From NCBI RefSeq assembly GCF_001641635.1, contig NZ_LUUB01000078.1, positions 180,138 to 244,137 on the forward strand: a stretch of 64,000 nt of DNA. Reading direction: 5' to 3'. The DNA comes from Bradyrhizobium centrolobii. GTDB taxonomy: Bacteria > Pseudomonadota > Alphaproteobacteria > Rhizobiales > Xanthobacteraceae. The position numbers and the translations under genes were made by a program. Positions 50,120 through 60,556 of this stretch are shown one piece after another (the first letter of the stretch is position 1; each line of letters opens with the position of its first letter). A model generated the notes under the pieces. The model searched no databases, had not been told where the DNA came from, and saw nothing but the letters and a program-made list of their open reading frames with translations.

Positions 50120-50306
50120 TCGAGTCTCGCTCCTTCTGGTCTCGTTCGGCTTCGAATCACTGCCGGGGTCCCCGGTACCGGCTGGGCGAAACTTAGCGTG
50201 AACGGTCTTCTAGGTCACGCTTTGAGGCACTATATCCCTGATCCGACCAGGATAAAGGCACGACATAGTGCCGCGCGCGGCAGATTGATCGAAAAGGCGT
50301 GAAATC

Positions 50307-50666
50307 ATGAAGCTTCCGGGCCCCGACCATCCCATCACCATCACCCAAAACCCCCGGCGCGTCCGCGTGACGGCCGGCGACATCGTGATCGCGGATACCA
50401 CCAAGGCGCTGACGCTGAAGGAGGCGAAATATCCGGCGGTGCAATACGTACCGCGGGAGGACACCAACATGGCGCTGCTCGAGCGCACCGACCGCGTCAC
50501 CCATTGCCCCTACAAGGGCGACGCGAGCTATTACAGCGTCAAGGCCGACGGCAAGACGCTCGACAATGCGATCTGGACCTACGAAACGCCCTTCCCCGCG
50601 ATGGCGGAGATCTCCGGCCATCTCGCCTTCTATCCGGACAAGGTGAAGATCGAGGAAGTGGGGTAG
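50307..50666 (+). CDS. DUF427 domain protein
   Basis: A 119-residue protein. The family pattern is VRVTAGDIVIADTTKALTL, then EAKYPAVQYVPREDTNMALL, HCPYKGDASYYSV and AIWTYETPFPAMAEISGHL then AFYPDKVKI. DUF427 proteins are small compact domains of unknown function found widely in alphaproteobacteria. It is divergent from bolA and followed by a repeat. Confidence 0.9.
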   Translation: MKLPGPDHPITITQNPRRVRVTAGDIVIADTTKALTLKEAKYPAVQYVPREDTNMALLERTDRVTHCPYKGDASYYSVKADGKTLDNAIWTYETPFPAMAEISGHLAFYPDKVKIEEVG

Positions 50667-50680
50667 CTGGAGAGTACGTC

Positions 50681-50760
50681 ATTCCGGGGCGGTCCGCAGG
50701 ACCGAACCCGGAATCTCGAGATTCCGGGTCTGGTGCTGACGCACCATCCCGGAATGACAC
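50681..50760. repeat. Palindromic intergenic repeat, GGTCCGCAGGAC family (best copy)
   Basis: CATTCCGGGGCGGTCCGCAG on the left faces GCACCATCCCGGAATGAC on the right, with a central palindrome CCCGGAATCTCGAGATTCC and GGG. It lies between the DUF427 and DUF1328 genes. Related copies are at 4288-4395 and 39720-39804, with a half copy near 26740-26777. Confidence 0.85.
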
Positions 50761-50766
50761 ATGGAG

Positions 50767-50940
50767 CTACGCCCTGAATATCGTGAGTCCCAGCACCAGA
50801 AGCACCAGGAAGATCGCGACGAAGATGTAGAACAGGAAGCGGGCGATGTCGGCGGAGGTGGCCGAGATGCCGGTAAAGCCGAGCACGCCGGCCACGATCG
50901 AGATCAGCAGGAAGATCAGCGCCCATTTCAGGATTGTCAT
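50767..50940 (-). CDS. DUF1328 small membrane protein
   Basis: A 57-residue protein from ATG 50940, with GGAG 8 bases ahead, reading MTILKWALIFLLISIVAGV and on. Two hydrophobic helices joined by GFTGISATSADIAR match DUF1328 (YtjA-like) proteins, which are small inner-membrane proteins of unknown function. An EcfG-like promoter lies upstream, which would fit stress induction. Confidence 0.88.
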   Translation of the reverse strand: MTILKWALIFLLISIVAGVLGFTGISATSADIARFLFYIFVAIFLVLLVLGLTIFRA

Positions 50941-50998
50941 CGCCAGCTCCGACACCTCAGTGCCGCCCTTGACGGCCCTCAACCATTCCGTGAACCCT

Positions 50999-51023
50999 AA
51001 CTTCGCGACACGGGACTGGTTCC
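50999..51023 (-). promoter_or_regulatory. EcfG-type promoter candidate of the DUF1328 gene
   Basis: On the minus strand GGAAC at 51023-51019, 17 bases, then GTT at 51001-50999. Spacing fits the EcfG consensus (GGAAC-N16/17-CGTT); the base before GTT is A, not C. Transcription would start about 50 bp before the coding start. Confidence 0.5.
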
Positions 51024-51123
51024 TGAGCCTCCCTGAGAGCGATGCGGTGGCGTAAACTGCCCTTGCTGAATCCGGTTCCCGGCGGCACAGTTTGGCTGGG
51101 ACAGGGACGCAACCGGGGCGACC

Positions 51124-52314
51124 ATGATCACGATCTCACATTCAGCAACGGTCGGCGCGGACGTTCACGCTGCACCAAAGAGCAGGGCGCGCAACCTGTC
51201 GCTCGACCGCGCCCGCACCTTCCTGACGCTGGTGGTGCTGCTGCACCATGCCGTCATCCCCTATACTTACTTCGGTCATACCGACCCGAAATTCTTCTTC
51301 GGCTTCGACATGATCGTCCTGGCCACCGACAGCTTCTTCATGGCGATGTTCTTCTTCCTGTCGGGCTTGTTTGCGTGGTCGGGCATCGCCCGCAAGGGAC
51401 CGCTGAACTATTTGACAGATCGCCTGCTTCGGCTTGGCCTGCCGTTCGTGATCTGCGCATTCACGATCATTCCGCTCGCCTACTACGCCATCTCGCTCCG
51501 GCAGCATCCCGAGATCGGCTTTTCGGAATACTGGTGGAATATGGTCACGAAGGGCCCGTGGCCGAGCGGGCCGATCTGGTTCCTTTGGGTCCTGCTCGGC
51601 TTCGACGTGGTGGCTTGCATATTGCATCGGCTGTCACCCAACCTACTCGATCCGATCAACCGCCTCTCGCTGCACGGTCGCCGCCGGCCCGCCGTGTTCT
51701 TCGCGGTCATGCTTGCCGTCACCGCAGCGTTCTATGTCCCCGGGCTGATGCGTTATGGACCAAGCAGCTGGTTCGAATTCGGGCCGTTCTCGGTGCAGCA
51801 CGGGCGCGTGATGCTCTATGCGAGCTACTTCTTTTTCGGTGCCGGCATCGGCGTCGCGAATCTGGATCGCGGCCTGCTCGCGGCAGACGGCCGGATGGCG
51901 AAGGTCAGCTGGGACTGGATGGTCTTGGCGATCGTTCCGTATTGCCTGCTCTGGGTGCTGATCTTCATCAAGCGCGAAATACTGGGAAATCCGTCGCCGC
52001 TGCCGAACTGGTATGAGGGGCTCTATGCCCTCTGCTTCGCTGTCTTCAGCGTGGCCATCATGTTTCTGATCCTGGCCTTTTTCCAGAGGTTCAGACAATC
52101 AGGCTCAGCCAAGCTACTCGATCCGATGCAGGCGGACGCCTACGGCATGTTTTTGGTGCACTACCCGATCGCGCTTTGGCTGCAATACTGGCTGTTCGAC
52201 TATGACCTGCCAGCGATCGTCAAGGCGACGATCGGGTTCGTGCTGACAGTCGCGTTCAGTTGGGCGCTAACGCGCGCCTTGCGCCAGATCCCCGGGGCAA
52301 CGAAGGTGCTGTGA
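51124..52314 (+). CDS. Acyltransferase 3 family membrane protein
   Basis: Encodes 396 residues with about ten membrane segments. The opening NLSLDRARTFLTLVVLLHH then AVIPYTYFG gives the HH motif typical of acyltransferase 3 (NodX/OafA/OpgC-like) proteins, and GPIWFLWVLLGFDVVACIL and AYGMFLVHYPIALWLQY are also typical. Members transfer acetyl or succinyl groups to glycans or lipids in the membrane. The target is unknown here. The start with GGGGCGACC ahead is acceptable. Confidence 0.87.
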   Translation: MITISHSATVGADVHAAPKSRARNLSLDRARTFLTLVVLLHHAVIPYTYFGHTDPKFFFGFDMIVLATDSFFMAMFFFLSGLFAWSGIARKGPLNYLTDRLLRLGLPFVICAFTIIPLAYYAISLRQHPEIGFSEYWWNMVTKGPWPSGPIWFLWVLLGFDVVACILHRLSPNLLDPINRLSLHGRRRPAVFFAVMLAVTAAFYVPGLMRYGPSSWFEFGPFSVQHGRVMLYASYFFFGAGIGVANLDRGLLAADGRMAKVSWDWMVLAIVPYCLLWVLIFIKREILGNPSPLPNWYEGLYALCFAVFSVAIMFLILAFFQRFRQSGSAKLLDPMQADAYGMFLVHYPIALWLQYWLFDYDLPAIVKATIGFVLTVAFSWALTRALRQIPGATKVL

Positions 52315-52330
52315 CGCGACAAGTTGATCC

Positions 52331-52413
52331 GTAGCCCGGATGGAGCGCAGCGAAATCCGGGGTCTCTCGCCGTTAGTACAGTCCCGGATTACGCTGCGCT
52401 CCATCCGGGCTAC
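52331..52413. repeat. Palindromic intergenic repeat, TAGCCCGG family (best copy)
   Basis: GTAGCCCGGATGGAGCGCAG on the left faces TACGCTGCGCTCCATCCGG and GCTAC on the right. It sits between the acyltransferase and convergent purL genes. Loop sequence GGTCTCTCGCCGTTAGTAC separates the arms. Shorter or decayed copies are at 28038-28122 and 26787-26822. Confidence 0.85.
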
Positions 52414-52436
52414 GGGTCTGAGAATGTGGAAGCTGC

Positions 52437-54650
<2,214 letters not shown>

Positions 54651-54832
54651 GGATTCGGGGCTTTCGGCGAGGTTGGCCGTTCTTAGGAACATCAGGAGCC
54701 TGCGAAAAGCCCTTTATGGCGCATTTTACCGCTGTCCCAAGTTTTGCAGCCGGGGTCCGCGGGAACGGCAATTGCAAGGCGCTGACGGATCGGATTTAAG
54801 GGCAAAACACTCGTAATTGAAGGCCCATTTCC

Positions 54833-55312
54833 TTGCACGAACTGACCAAAGCGACCCCGCCCCGTCGGCCCGACCTGCACATCGCGACGGAGGGGGAATT
54901 CAAGGGCTGGCGGACCTGGATTCGCGACAGTTTTGAGAGCCATATCGGCCCGTTCTGGCACAAGATCGAGGAGGACGGCAGCGTCCGCTGTGCCTTCCGG
55001 GTCGAGAAAAAGCACCTCAATGGCGCCAGGAACGTCCATGGCGGATGCTTCATGGCGTTTGCCGACTACTGCCTGTTCGCGATCGCCACCCATGAGCTGG
55101 ACGGGCCGGCGGTGACGACCAATTTCGCCTGCGAATTCCTCGACGCGGCACGCGAGGGCGAGCTGATCGAATGCACGGGGGAAGTCTCCCGCGCCGGCGG
55201 CTCGCTGATCTTCCTGCGTGGCAAGATGACGTCCGGCGAGCGACCGCTGTTCACCTTCTCCGGCACGATCAAGCGGGTGAAGCGGAAGCCGCCACCACAG
55301 CCAAACGCATAG
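54833..55312 (+). CDS. PaaI-type acyl-CoA thioesterase (hotdog fold)
   Basis: A 159-residue protein from TTG 54833, with AAGG 10 bases ahead. The hotdog core is HLNGARNVHGGCFMAFADY then CLFAIATHELDG, with the HGG motif of PaaI-type thioesterases. C-terminal ECTGEVSRAGGSLIFLRGK is also typical. It would hydrolyse short or aromatic acyl-CoA esters. It is divergent from purL, with 182 bp between starts. Confidence 0.87.
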   Translation: MHELTKATPPRRPDLHIATEGEFKGWRTWIRDSFESHIGPFWHKIEEDGSVRCAFRVEKKHLNGARNVHGGCFMAFADYCLFAIATHELDGPAVTTNFACEFLDAAREGELIECTGEVSRAGGSLIFLRGKMTSGERPLFTFSGTIKRVKRKPPPQPNA

Positions 55313-55387
55313 CTCCGCGCCTTCCCTTTTGGCGCGCCCTCGCCCAGACTTGGGCGGGGCGCTTTCGCGCCGGGGAGCAAGCAAAAG

Positions 55388-56353
55388 GTGCCGCAGAGCA
55401 CATCGGGGACGGGTCGCACCGCGGCACCTGCGCCAACGCCTTTACCGACCATCGCAGCGGGTGCCGCGCGCGACTGGCGCGACTATGCGCTGCTGCTCGC
55501 GCTCGCCTGCTGCTGGAGCTCCACCTATCCCCTGGCCAAGCTCGCGCTCGACACGATCCCGCCGATCACCTTCATCTCGGCGCGCTCGCTGATCGCCGCC
55601 GCCTTCCTGTTCGCCATCTTGCGGATGCGCGGCGTCAGGATCCCGACGGACGCAAAAGCCCGGAAGCTGTTCGCGACCCAGCAATTGATCAACTCGACCT
55701 TCCCGTTCCTGATCATCACCTGGTCGCAGCAATATGTGCCGGCGTCCAACACGGTGGTGCTGGCCTCGACGACGCCGATCTTCGCCTTCCTGATCACGTC
55801 GCTGATCACGCGGCATGAGCCGGCAACGCTGCTGAAGCTCGCGGGGGCGATCCTGGGCCTCGCCGGCACCGTCGCGATCGTCGGCCTCGACGCGCTGCGC
55901 GGCTTCGGCAGCGAGATCGTGGCAGAGATCGCGATCCTGCTCGCCACCATCTCCTTCGCCTGCGCGACGATCTTCGGGCTGCGGCTGTCCGACTACGATC
56001 CGATGGTGGTGGCGGCCGGGTCGCTCCTGTTCGGCGGGCTCGTGCTGCTGCCGCCCTCGCTCATCATCGACCAGCCCTGGACGCTGCATCCGACGCCGCA
56101 GGCGATCGTCGCCACCATCGTGATGGGGATCGTCTCCAGTGCCCTGGGGCTGATGCTGTTCTACATGTGCCTAAGCCGGCTCGGCACGCTGACCACGAAT
56201 GCACAGGGCTATCTGCGCATTCCGATCGGCGTCGGGTTGTCGGTGGTGCTGCTCGGCGAGAGCGTGCCGTCGAACCTGGCGCTGGGACTGCTGCTGGTCA
56301 TGGCCGGCGTTGCCGCCATGACGGTGCCGGCCGAGCGGCTGAAGCTGCGGTAG
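55388..56353 (+). CDS. EamA family (DMT) transporter
   Basis: A 321-residue protein from GTG 55388. Ten predicted membrane segments in two EamA repeats; CCWSSTYPLAKLALDTIPP then ITFISARSLIAAAFL and MGIVSSALGLMLFYMCLSR mark the two halves. It is a drug/metabolite exporter type with unknown cargo. It is 75 bp after the thioesterase on the same strand, so the pair may be co-transcribed. Confidence 0.88.
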   Translation: MPQSTSGTGRTAAPAPTPLPTIAAGAARDWRDYALLLALACCWSSTYPLAKLALDTIPPITFISARSLIAAAFLFAILRMRGVRIPTDAKARKLFATQQLINSTFPFLIITWSQQYVPASNTVVLASTTPIFAFLITSLITRHEPATLLKLAGAILGLAGTVAIVGLDALRGFGSEIVAEIAILLATISFACATIFGLRLSDYDPMVVAAGSLLFGGLVLLPPSLIIDQPWTLHPTPQAIVATIVMGIVSSALGLMLFYMCLSRLGTLTTNAQGYLRIPIGVGLSVVLLGESVPSNLALGLLLVMAGVAAMTVPAERLKLR

Positions 56354-56362
56354 CGCGAAGCG

Positions 56363-57337
56363 CTACTGCTTGGCGTCGTCCACGAGCAATTTCCGGTACT
56401 TCTCGACGTCGCGCGTCACGAGCTGCTGGAGCACCTCCGGTGTGTGCTCGTCGGCGTCAGGCGCAACGGTCGACAGATCGACAAAGCGCTTCTTCACCGC
56501 GTCGGTCTCCACCGCGGTGCGCGCAGCCGCATTGAGCTTGGCGGTCACCGCCGGCGGCGTGCCTTTCGGCGCGAACAGGCCGTTCCAGCCCTGCGCCTCG
56601 AATTCGGGCCGGCCCGCCTCCGCCGATGTCGGCAGATCGGGCAGCGTGGCCAGCCGCACGGTCGAACCGACCACCAGTCCCTTCACCAGCTTCTCGTTGA
56701 TCGACTGCGAGACGGACGCGGCGGCATCGCAGACGCCGTCGATCTGGCCGCCGATCGCGTCGGTGAGCGCGGGCGCGGCGCCACGATAGCCGACCAGCGT
56801 CGCGTCGATCCCGGCCGCGGTCACGAAGCTCTTGCAGATCAGGTAGTTCGAAGACCCGACGCCGGCATGGCCGAGGTTGATCTTGCCGGGATTGGCCTTG
56901 GCGTAAGCGATGAACTCCTTCAGGTCCTTCGCCGGAAAATCCTTGCGCAGGGCGATGATGCCGAAGGTCTTCGCCACCATGGCGATCGGCACGAAGGAGT
57001 CCGGCGTGAACGGGAGTTTTGGATAGATCGTGTAGGTGGCGGCGTTCGTGCCGGCGTTGCCGATCGCGATCGTATAGCCGTCCGGCTCGGCGCGGGAGGC
57101 GCGCGCCAGCGCGGTCGATCCGCCGGCGCCCGCGACGTTCTCGATCACGATGGTCTGGCCGAGCGCGATTCCCATCTGCTCGGCAACGGTGCGCGCGATC
57201 ACGTCCGACGTGCCGCCGGCCGCGAACGGCACGATCATCGTGATCGGACGCTTGGGGAAATCCTGCGCGTGCGCCGCGCTCGCGAGGAGAGCGACCGCGA
57301 TCGCAGCCGACAGCCGCTTCAACATGAATGAAATCAC
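56363..57337 (-). CDS. Tripartite tricarboxylate transporter substrate-binding protein (TctC/Bug), orphan
   Basis: A 324-residue protein with signal MLKRLSAAIAVALLASAAH then AQDFP. It matches Bug-type receptors: RPITMIVPFAAGGTSDVIA, QTIVIENVAGAGGSTALA and KINLGHAGVGSSNYLI. I take GTG 57337 as start, since it overlaps the purQ stop by 4 bp with GGAAAAGG before it; ATG 57325 is the alternative. TctA and TctB are absent. An orphan receptor coupled to purQ is unusual, and it may share a transporter encoded elsewhere. Confidence 0.88.
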   Translation of the reverse strand: MISFMLKRLSAAIAVALLASAAHAQDFPKRPITMIVPFAAGGTSDVIARTVAEQMGIALGQTIVIENVAGAGGSTALARASRAEPDGYTIAIGNAGTNAATYTIYPKLPFTPDSFVPIAMVAKTFGIIALRKDFPAKDLKEFIAYAKANPGKINLGHAGVGSSNYLICKSFVTAAGIDATLVGYRGAAPALTDAIGGQIDGVCDAAASVSQSINEKLVKGLVVGSTVRLATLPDLPTSAEAGRPEFEAQGWNGLFAPKGTPPAVTAKLNAAARTAVETDAVKKRFVDLSTVAPDADEHTPEVLQQLVTRDVEKYRKLLVDDAKQ

Positions 57338-58035
57338 GCGGCCTTTTCCAGGTGCTGGACCAGGCCGGCGAACAGGCCGCGACCATCGGTGCAGCCCATG
57401 ATGTCCTCGACGTGATTTTCGGGGTGAGGCATCATGCCGAGCACGTTGCCCTTGTCGTTGACGATGCCGGCAATCGATTGCGCGGCGCCGTTGATATTGT
57501 GGGCTTCATCCACCACGCCGTCGGCCGAGCAGTAGCGATAGAGCACCCGGCCCTCGCCTTCGAGGCGCTTGATGGTCTCCTCATCCGCCTCGTAGTTGCC
57601 TTCGCCATGGGCGACCGGCACGCGGATCACCTGCCCCGCATTGTAGCCGCGGGTGAACGGCGTGTCGGAGCGTTCGACGCGCAGATGCACGTCATGGCAG
57701 ATGAATTTCAGCCGCGCATTGCGCATCAAGACGCCCGGCAACAGGCCGGACTCGCAAAGGATCTGGAAGCCGTTGCACACGCCGAGCACGAGGCCACCCT
57801 TGGCCGCGTAATCGCGCACCGCATCCATCACCGGCGCGCGCGCTGCGATGGCACCACAACGCAAATAGTCGCCATAAGAGAAGCCGCCGGGCACCACCAC
57901 GAGATCAGTTCCAGCCGGCAGCGAAGTCTCGGCATGCCACACCATCGCGGGCTCGTGTCCCGAGATCAGCTTCAGCGCACGCGCCATATCGCGGTCGCGA
58001 TTGATTCCGGGAAAGACGAGGATGGCGGCTTTCAT
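57334..58035 (-). CDS. purQ: Phosphoribosylformylglycinamidine synthase subunit PurQ
   Basis: A 233-residue class I glutaminase. The nucleophile cysteine is in LVLGVCNGFQILCESGLLP, and the His/Glu pair in GMMPHPENHVED. It passes ammonia to PurL for FGAM synthesis. Its start is 699 bp from purS; a broken corA gene on the other strand occupies that gap, where in many relatives purS and purQ are adjacent. Its stop overlaps the downstream TctC start. Confidence 0.97.
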   Translation of the reverse strand: MKAAILVFPGINRDRDMARALKLISGHEPAMVWHAETSLPAGTDLVVVPGGFSYGDYLRCGAIAARAPVMDAVRDYAAKGGLVLGVCNGFQILCESGLLPGVLMRNARLKFICHDVHLRVERSDTPFTRGYNAGQVIRVPVAHGEGNYEADEETIKRLEGEGRVLYRYCSADGVVDEAHNINGAAQSIAGIVNDKGNVLGMMPHPENHVEDIMGCTDGRGLFAGLVQHLEKAA

Positions 58036-58200
58036 GGCTTAAGTTCCGGGCGAGAATTGGAATCGGGCTGGCGCGACGGCCAAATCGCCAGCAGACATAA
58101 CCATTTGACGGGGATTTTACCAGTGCTAGCCTCAGCAGACGGCTTTGTGCACAGGCCATAACCGGCCACTTGGCCGAACGATCTGCCCGGGATTGCAGCC

Positions 58201-58711
58201 ATGAATGTCCCGTCCTCGCCAACTTCCCCAGCTGAACCGGTCTCCACTGAGGGCGTCGTCGCGGCTGGCGCCTATGTCGACGGCCGTCGCGTCGCCAATA
58301 TCGCCATCAGCGAGGCCTCGAGCTGGCGGGCAAAGCCCGGGCACGTCGTCTGGATCGGCCTGGCACGATGAGCTCTCGATGGTGCGCCCGACCATGCAGC
58401 CGCTGTTCCGCGACGTCACCGATCACGTCCGCAATATCCAGGAGCGCATCGATTCCATGCGCGAAGTGCTCGCCTTCGCGTTCGAGGCGAGCCTGCTGGT
58501 CGGCCAGGCGCAGGAGACCGCAGTCTCGAAGAAGCTCGCCTCGTGGCTTGCGATCCTCGCCATCCCGACCGCGCTGGCCGGCATCTACGGCATGAACTTC
58601 AAGAACATGCCGGAGCTGCAGTGGGAGTACGGCTATTACCTGCTGCTGAGCGTAATGGCGATCTCATGCATCGCGCTCTATTTGCGCTTCCGCCGCGCCG
58701 GGTGGCTGTGA
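58201..58711 (+). pseudogene. corA: CorA-type magnesium transporter, internally deleted
   Basis: The start at 58201 reads MNVPSSPTSPAEPVSTEGV then AAGAYVDGRRVANIAISEA and HVVWIGL, a CorA N terminus, and stops at 58371. From about 58366, one frame later, it continues WHDELSMVRPTMQPLFRDV and runs into the CorA C terminus, with the GMN pore motif in IYGMNFKNMPE and two membrane helices to 58711. Roughly 180 or more residues are missing and the frames are shifted by +1. This is a clear deletion pseudogene between purS and purQ on the opposite strand. Confidence 0.88.
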
Positions 58712-58733
58712 CACCCGGGCGGCGGCGCGAAAG

Positions 58734-58973
58734 CTACACGATCTCGACGCGATAGTTCTCGATCACGGTGTTGGCGAGCAGCTTGTCAGCAGCCTCTTTC
58801 AACACGGCCTCCGCCTTGGCCTTGTCCGCGCCGGCGAGCTCGATGTCGAACACCTTGCCCTGGCGGACGCTGGCGACGGCGTCGACGCCAAGCGATTTCA
58901 GCGCGCCTTCGATGGCCTTGCCCTGCGGATCGAGGATGCCCGTCTTCAAGGTAACGGTAACTCGTGCCTTCAC
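58734..58973 (-). CDS. purS: Phosphoribosylformylglycinamidine synthase subunit PurS
   Basis: A 79-residue protein from GTG 58973, with AGAGGA 8 bases ahead, reading (V)KARVTVTLKTGILDPQGKA then IEGALKSLGV and VRQGKVFDIEL. PurS bridges PurL and PurQ in the FGAM synthase complex. purC lies 14 bp upstream on the same strand, so purC-purS are one transcript. The frame extends far upstream but only into purC. Confidence 0.95.
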   Translation of the reverse strand: MKARVTVTLKTGILDPQGKAIEGALKSLGVDAVASVRQGKVFDIELAGADKAKAEAVLKEAADKLLANTVIENYRVEIV

Positions 58974-58987
58974 GTCGAAATCCTCTC

Positions 58988-59755
58988 TCAGCTCTTCACC
59001 AGCACCGGGCCGGAGCCCGCCGGACGCTCGTTTTCCATCAGGATGCCGAGGCGTTTTGCGACTTCGGTATAGGCCTCGAGCAGGCCGCCGAGGTCGCGGC
59101 GGAAGCGATCCTTGTCGAGCTTCTCGTTCGACTTGATGTCCCAGAGACGGCAGGAGTCCGGCGATATCTCGTCGGCGACGATGATCCGCATCATTTCGTT
59201 CTCGAACAGCCGCCCGCACTCCATCTTGAAGTCGACGAGGCGGATGCCGATGCCGAGGAAGAGGCCGGTGAGGAAGTCGTTGACGCGGATGGCGAGCGCC
59301 ATGATGTCGTCGATCTCCTGCGGCGTCGCCCAGCCGAAGGCGGTGATGTGCTCTTCCGACACCATGGGGTCGTTGAGCTGGTCGTTCTTGTAGTAGAATT
59401 CGATGATCGAGCGCGGCAGCTGCGTGCCCTCCTCGATGCCGAGGCGCTGCGACAGCGAGCCGGCGGCGACGTTCCGCACCACCACTTCCAGCGGCACGAT
59501 CTCGACCTCGCGAATCAGCTGCTCGCGCATGTTGAGGCGGCGGATGAAATGGGTCGGCACCCCGATGTCGTTGAGGTGCTGAAACAGGTACTCCGAGATC
59601 CGGTTATTGAGGACGCCCTTGCCCTCGATCACCTGATGCTTCTTTGCATTGAACGCGGTGGCGTCATCCTTGAAGTGCTGGATCAGGGTGCCCGGCTCCG
59701 GACCTTCGTAGAGGACCTTTGCCTTGCCTTCATAAATGCGACGCCGACGGCTCAT
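58988..59755 (-). CDS. purC: SAICAR synthetase
   Basis: A 255-residue enzyme from ATG 59755 (MSRRRRIYEGKAKVLYEGP); ATG 59785 with GGAG upstream is possible and would add ten residues. The ATP-binding start, FKDDATAFNAKK, the PLEVVVRNVAAGSLSQRLG segment and LVDFKMECGRLFE are standard PurC. It joins aspartate to CAIR in purine synthesis; its product SAICAR is the PurB substrate. It is divergent from the F1-ATPase inhibitor gene. Confidence 0.96.
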   Translation of the reverse strand: MSRRRRIYEGKAKVLYEGPEPGTLIQHFKDDATAFNAKKHQVIEGKGVLNNRISEYLFQHLNDIGVPTHFIRRLNMREQLIREVEIVPLEVVVRNVAAGSLSQRLGIEEGTQLPRSIIEFYYKNDQLNDPMVSEEHITAFGWATPQEIDDIMALAIRVNDFLTGLFLGIGIRLVDFKMECGRLFENEMMRIIVADEISPDSCRLWDIKSNEKLDKDRFRRDLGGLLEAYTEVAKRLGILMENERPAGSGPVLVKS

Positions 59756-60066
59756 GGGGATGTACCGTGTTTTGTTGAAATCCATGAATTTGGTGTGCTC
59801 CGGTTGATTAGGATTACGACCCACAGCGGAGCTGCCGTGAACGGCATGGAACCCGTGGAAACAGAACGGGAACCAAGCCTTTAGGCAACCTATCCGATTG
59901 GCTGTCCCAGCACAATCGATCCGACCGTCCGGCGCCAACTTATACCGTCTTGCCTGCGGCTTAACGGCTCGTTGTTTTGCCGATTCGTGCCCTCTATCTA
60001 GGCATCCGCCGGGGCCGCCGCAACGAGGGCCCGGACGTCGATTCAGCAGGGAATTGGAAGAGAGGC

Positions 60067-60390
60067 ATGAACACGTTCGACAAGCGCGAGGAAGGTTTCG
60101 AGAAGAAATTCGCCCTTGATGAGGAGCAGAAATTCAAGGCCGAAGCCCGCCGCAACCGGCTGCTCGGCCTGTGGGCGGCCGAAAAGCTCGGTATCACCGG
60201 GGATGCGGCCACCGCCTATGCCAAGGAGGTGGTCGCCGCCGACTTCGAGGAAGCCGGGGACAACGACGTGCTGCACAAAGTCTTGCGGGACCTCACCGCC
60301 AAGGGCAATGCCGTCACCGAGCGCGACGTCCGCACCAAGATGGACGAACTGCTGGCGCAGGCGGTGGCCCAGGTGAAGGCCGGCACTTGA
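60067..60390 (+). CDS. DUF1476 protein, zeta-type F1-ATPase inhibitor
   Basis: A 107-residue helical protein, MNTFDKREEGFEKKFALDE then RNRLLGLWAAEKLGITGDA. It matches DUF1476, the alphaproteobacterial zeta subunit, whose N-terminal segment blocks rotation of F1-ATPase in Paracoccus. The N-terminal inhibitory stretch is complete. It is transcribed away from purC and followed by a palindromic repeat and the second purB. Confidence 0.9.
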   Translation: MNTFDKREEGFEKKFALDEEQKFKAEARRNRLLGLWAAEKLGITGDAATAYAKEVVAADFEEAGDNDVLHKVLRDLTAKGNAVTERDVRTKMDELLAQAVAQVKAGT

Positions 60391-60391
60391 G

Positions 60392-60463
60392 GCCTGGCGA
60401 ATAGCGAGTGGCGGATGGAGGTTTGCTCCATTCGCTCCGCGCTATCTCGCTATTCGCGCCCTT
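60392..60463. repeat. Palindromic repeat upstream of the second purB
   Basis: GGCGAATAGCGAGTGGCGGA on the left faces CGCGCTATCTCGCTATTCG on the right around TTTGCTCCATTCG. It differs from the other four families. A related, more decayed piece lies after the second purB at about 62035-62090, so that gene is bracketed by similar repeats. Confidence 0.7.
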
Positions 60464-60556
60464 GAAGTCCCACGGACGGGGGGTAATCACTCTCGCCGAT
60501 CCATAACAGCTCCCGGACTTGCAGCCAGCCTCAGGCAATGCCAAGAGAGCGGGACC

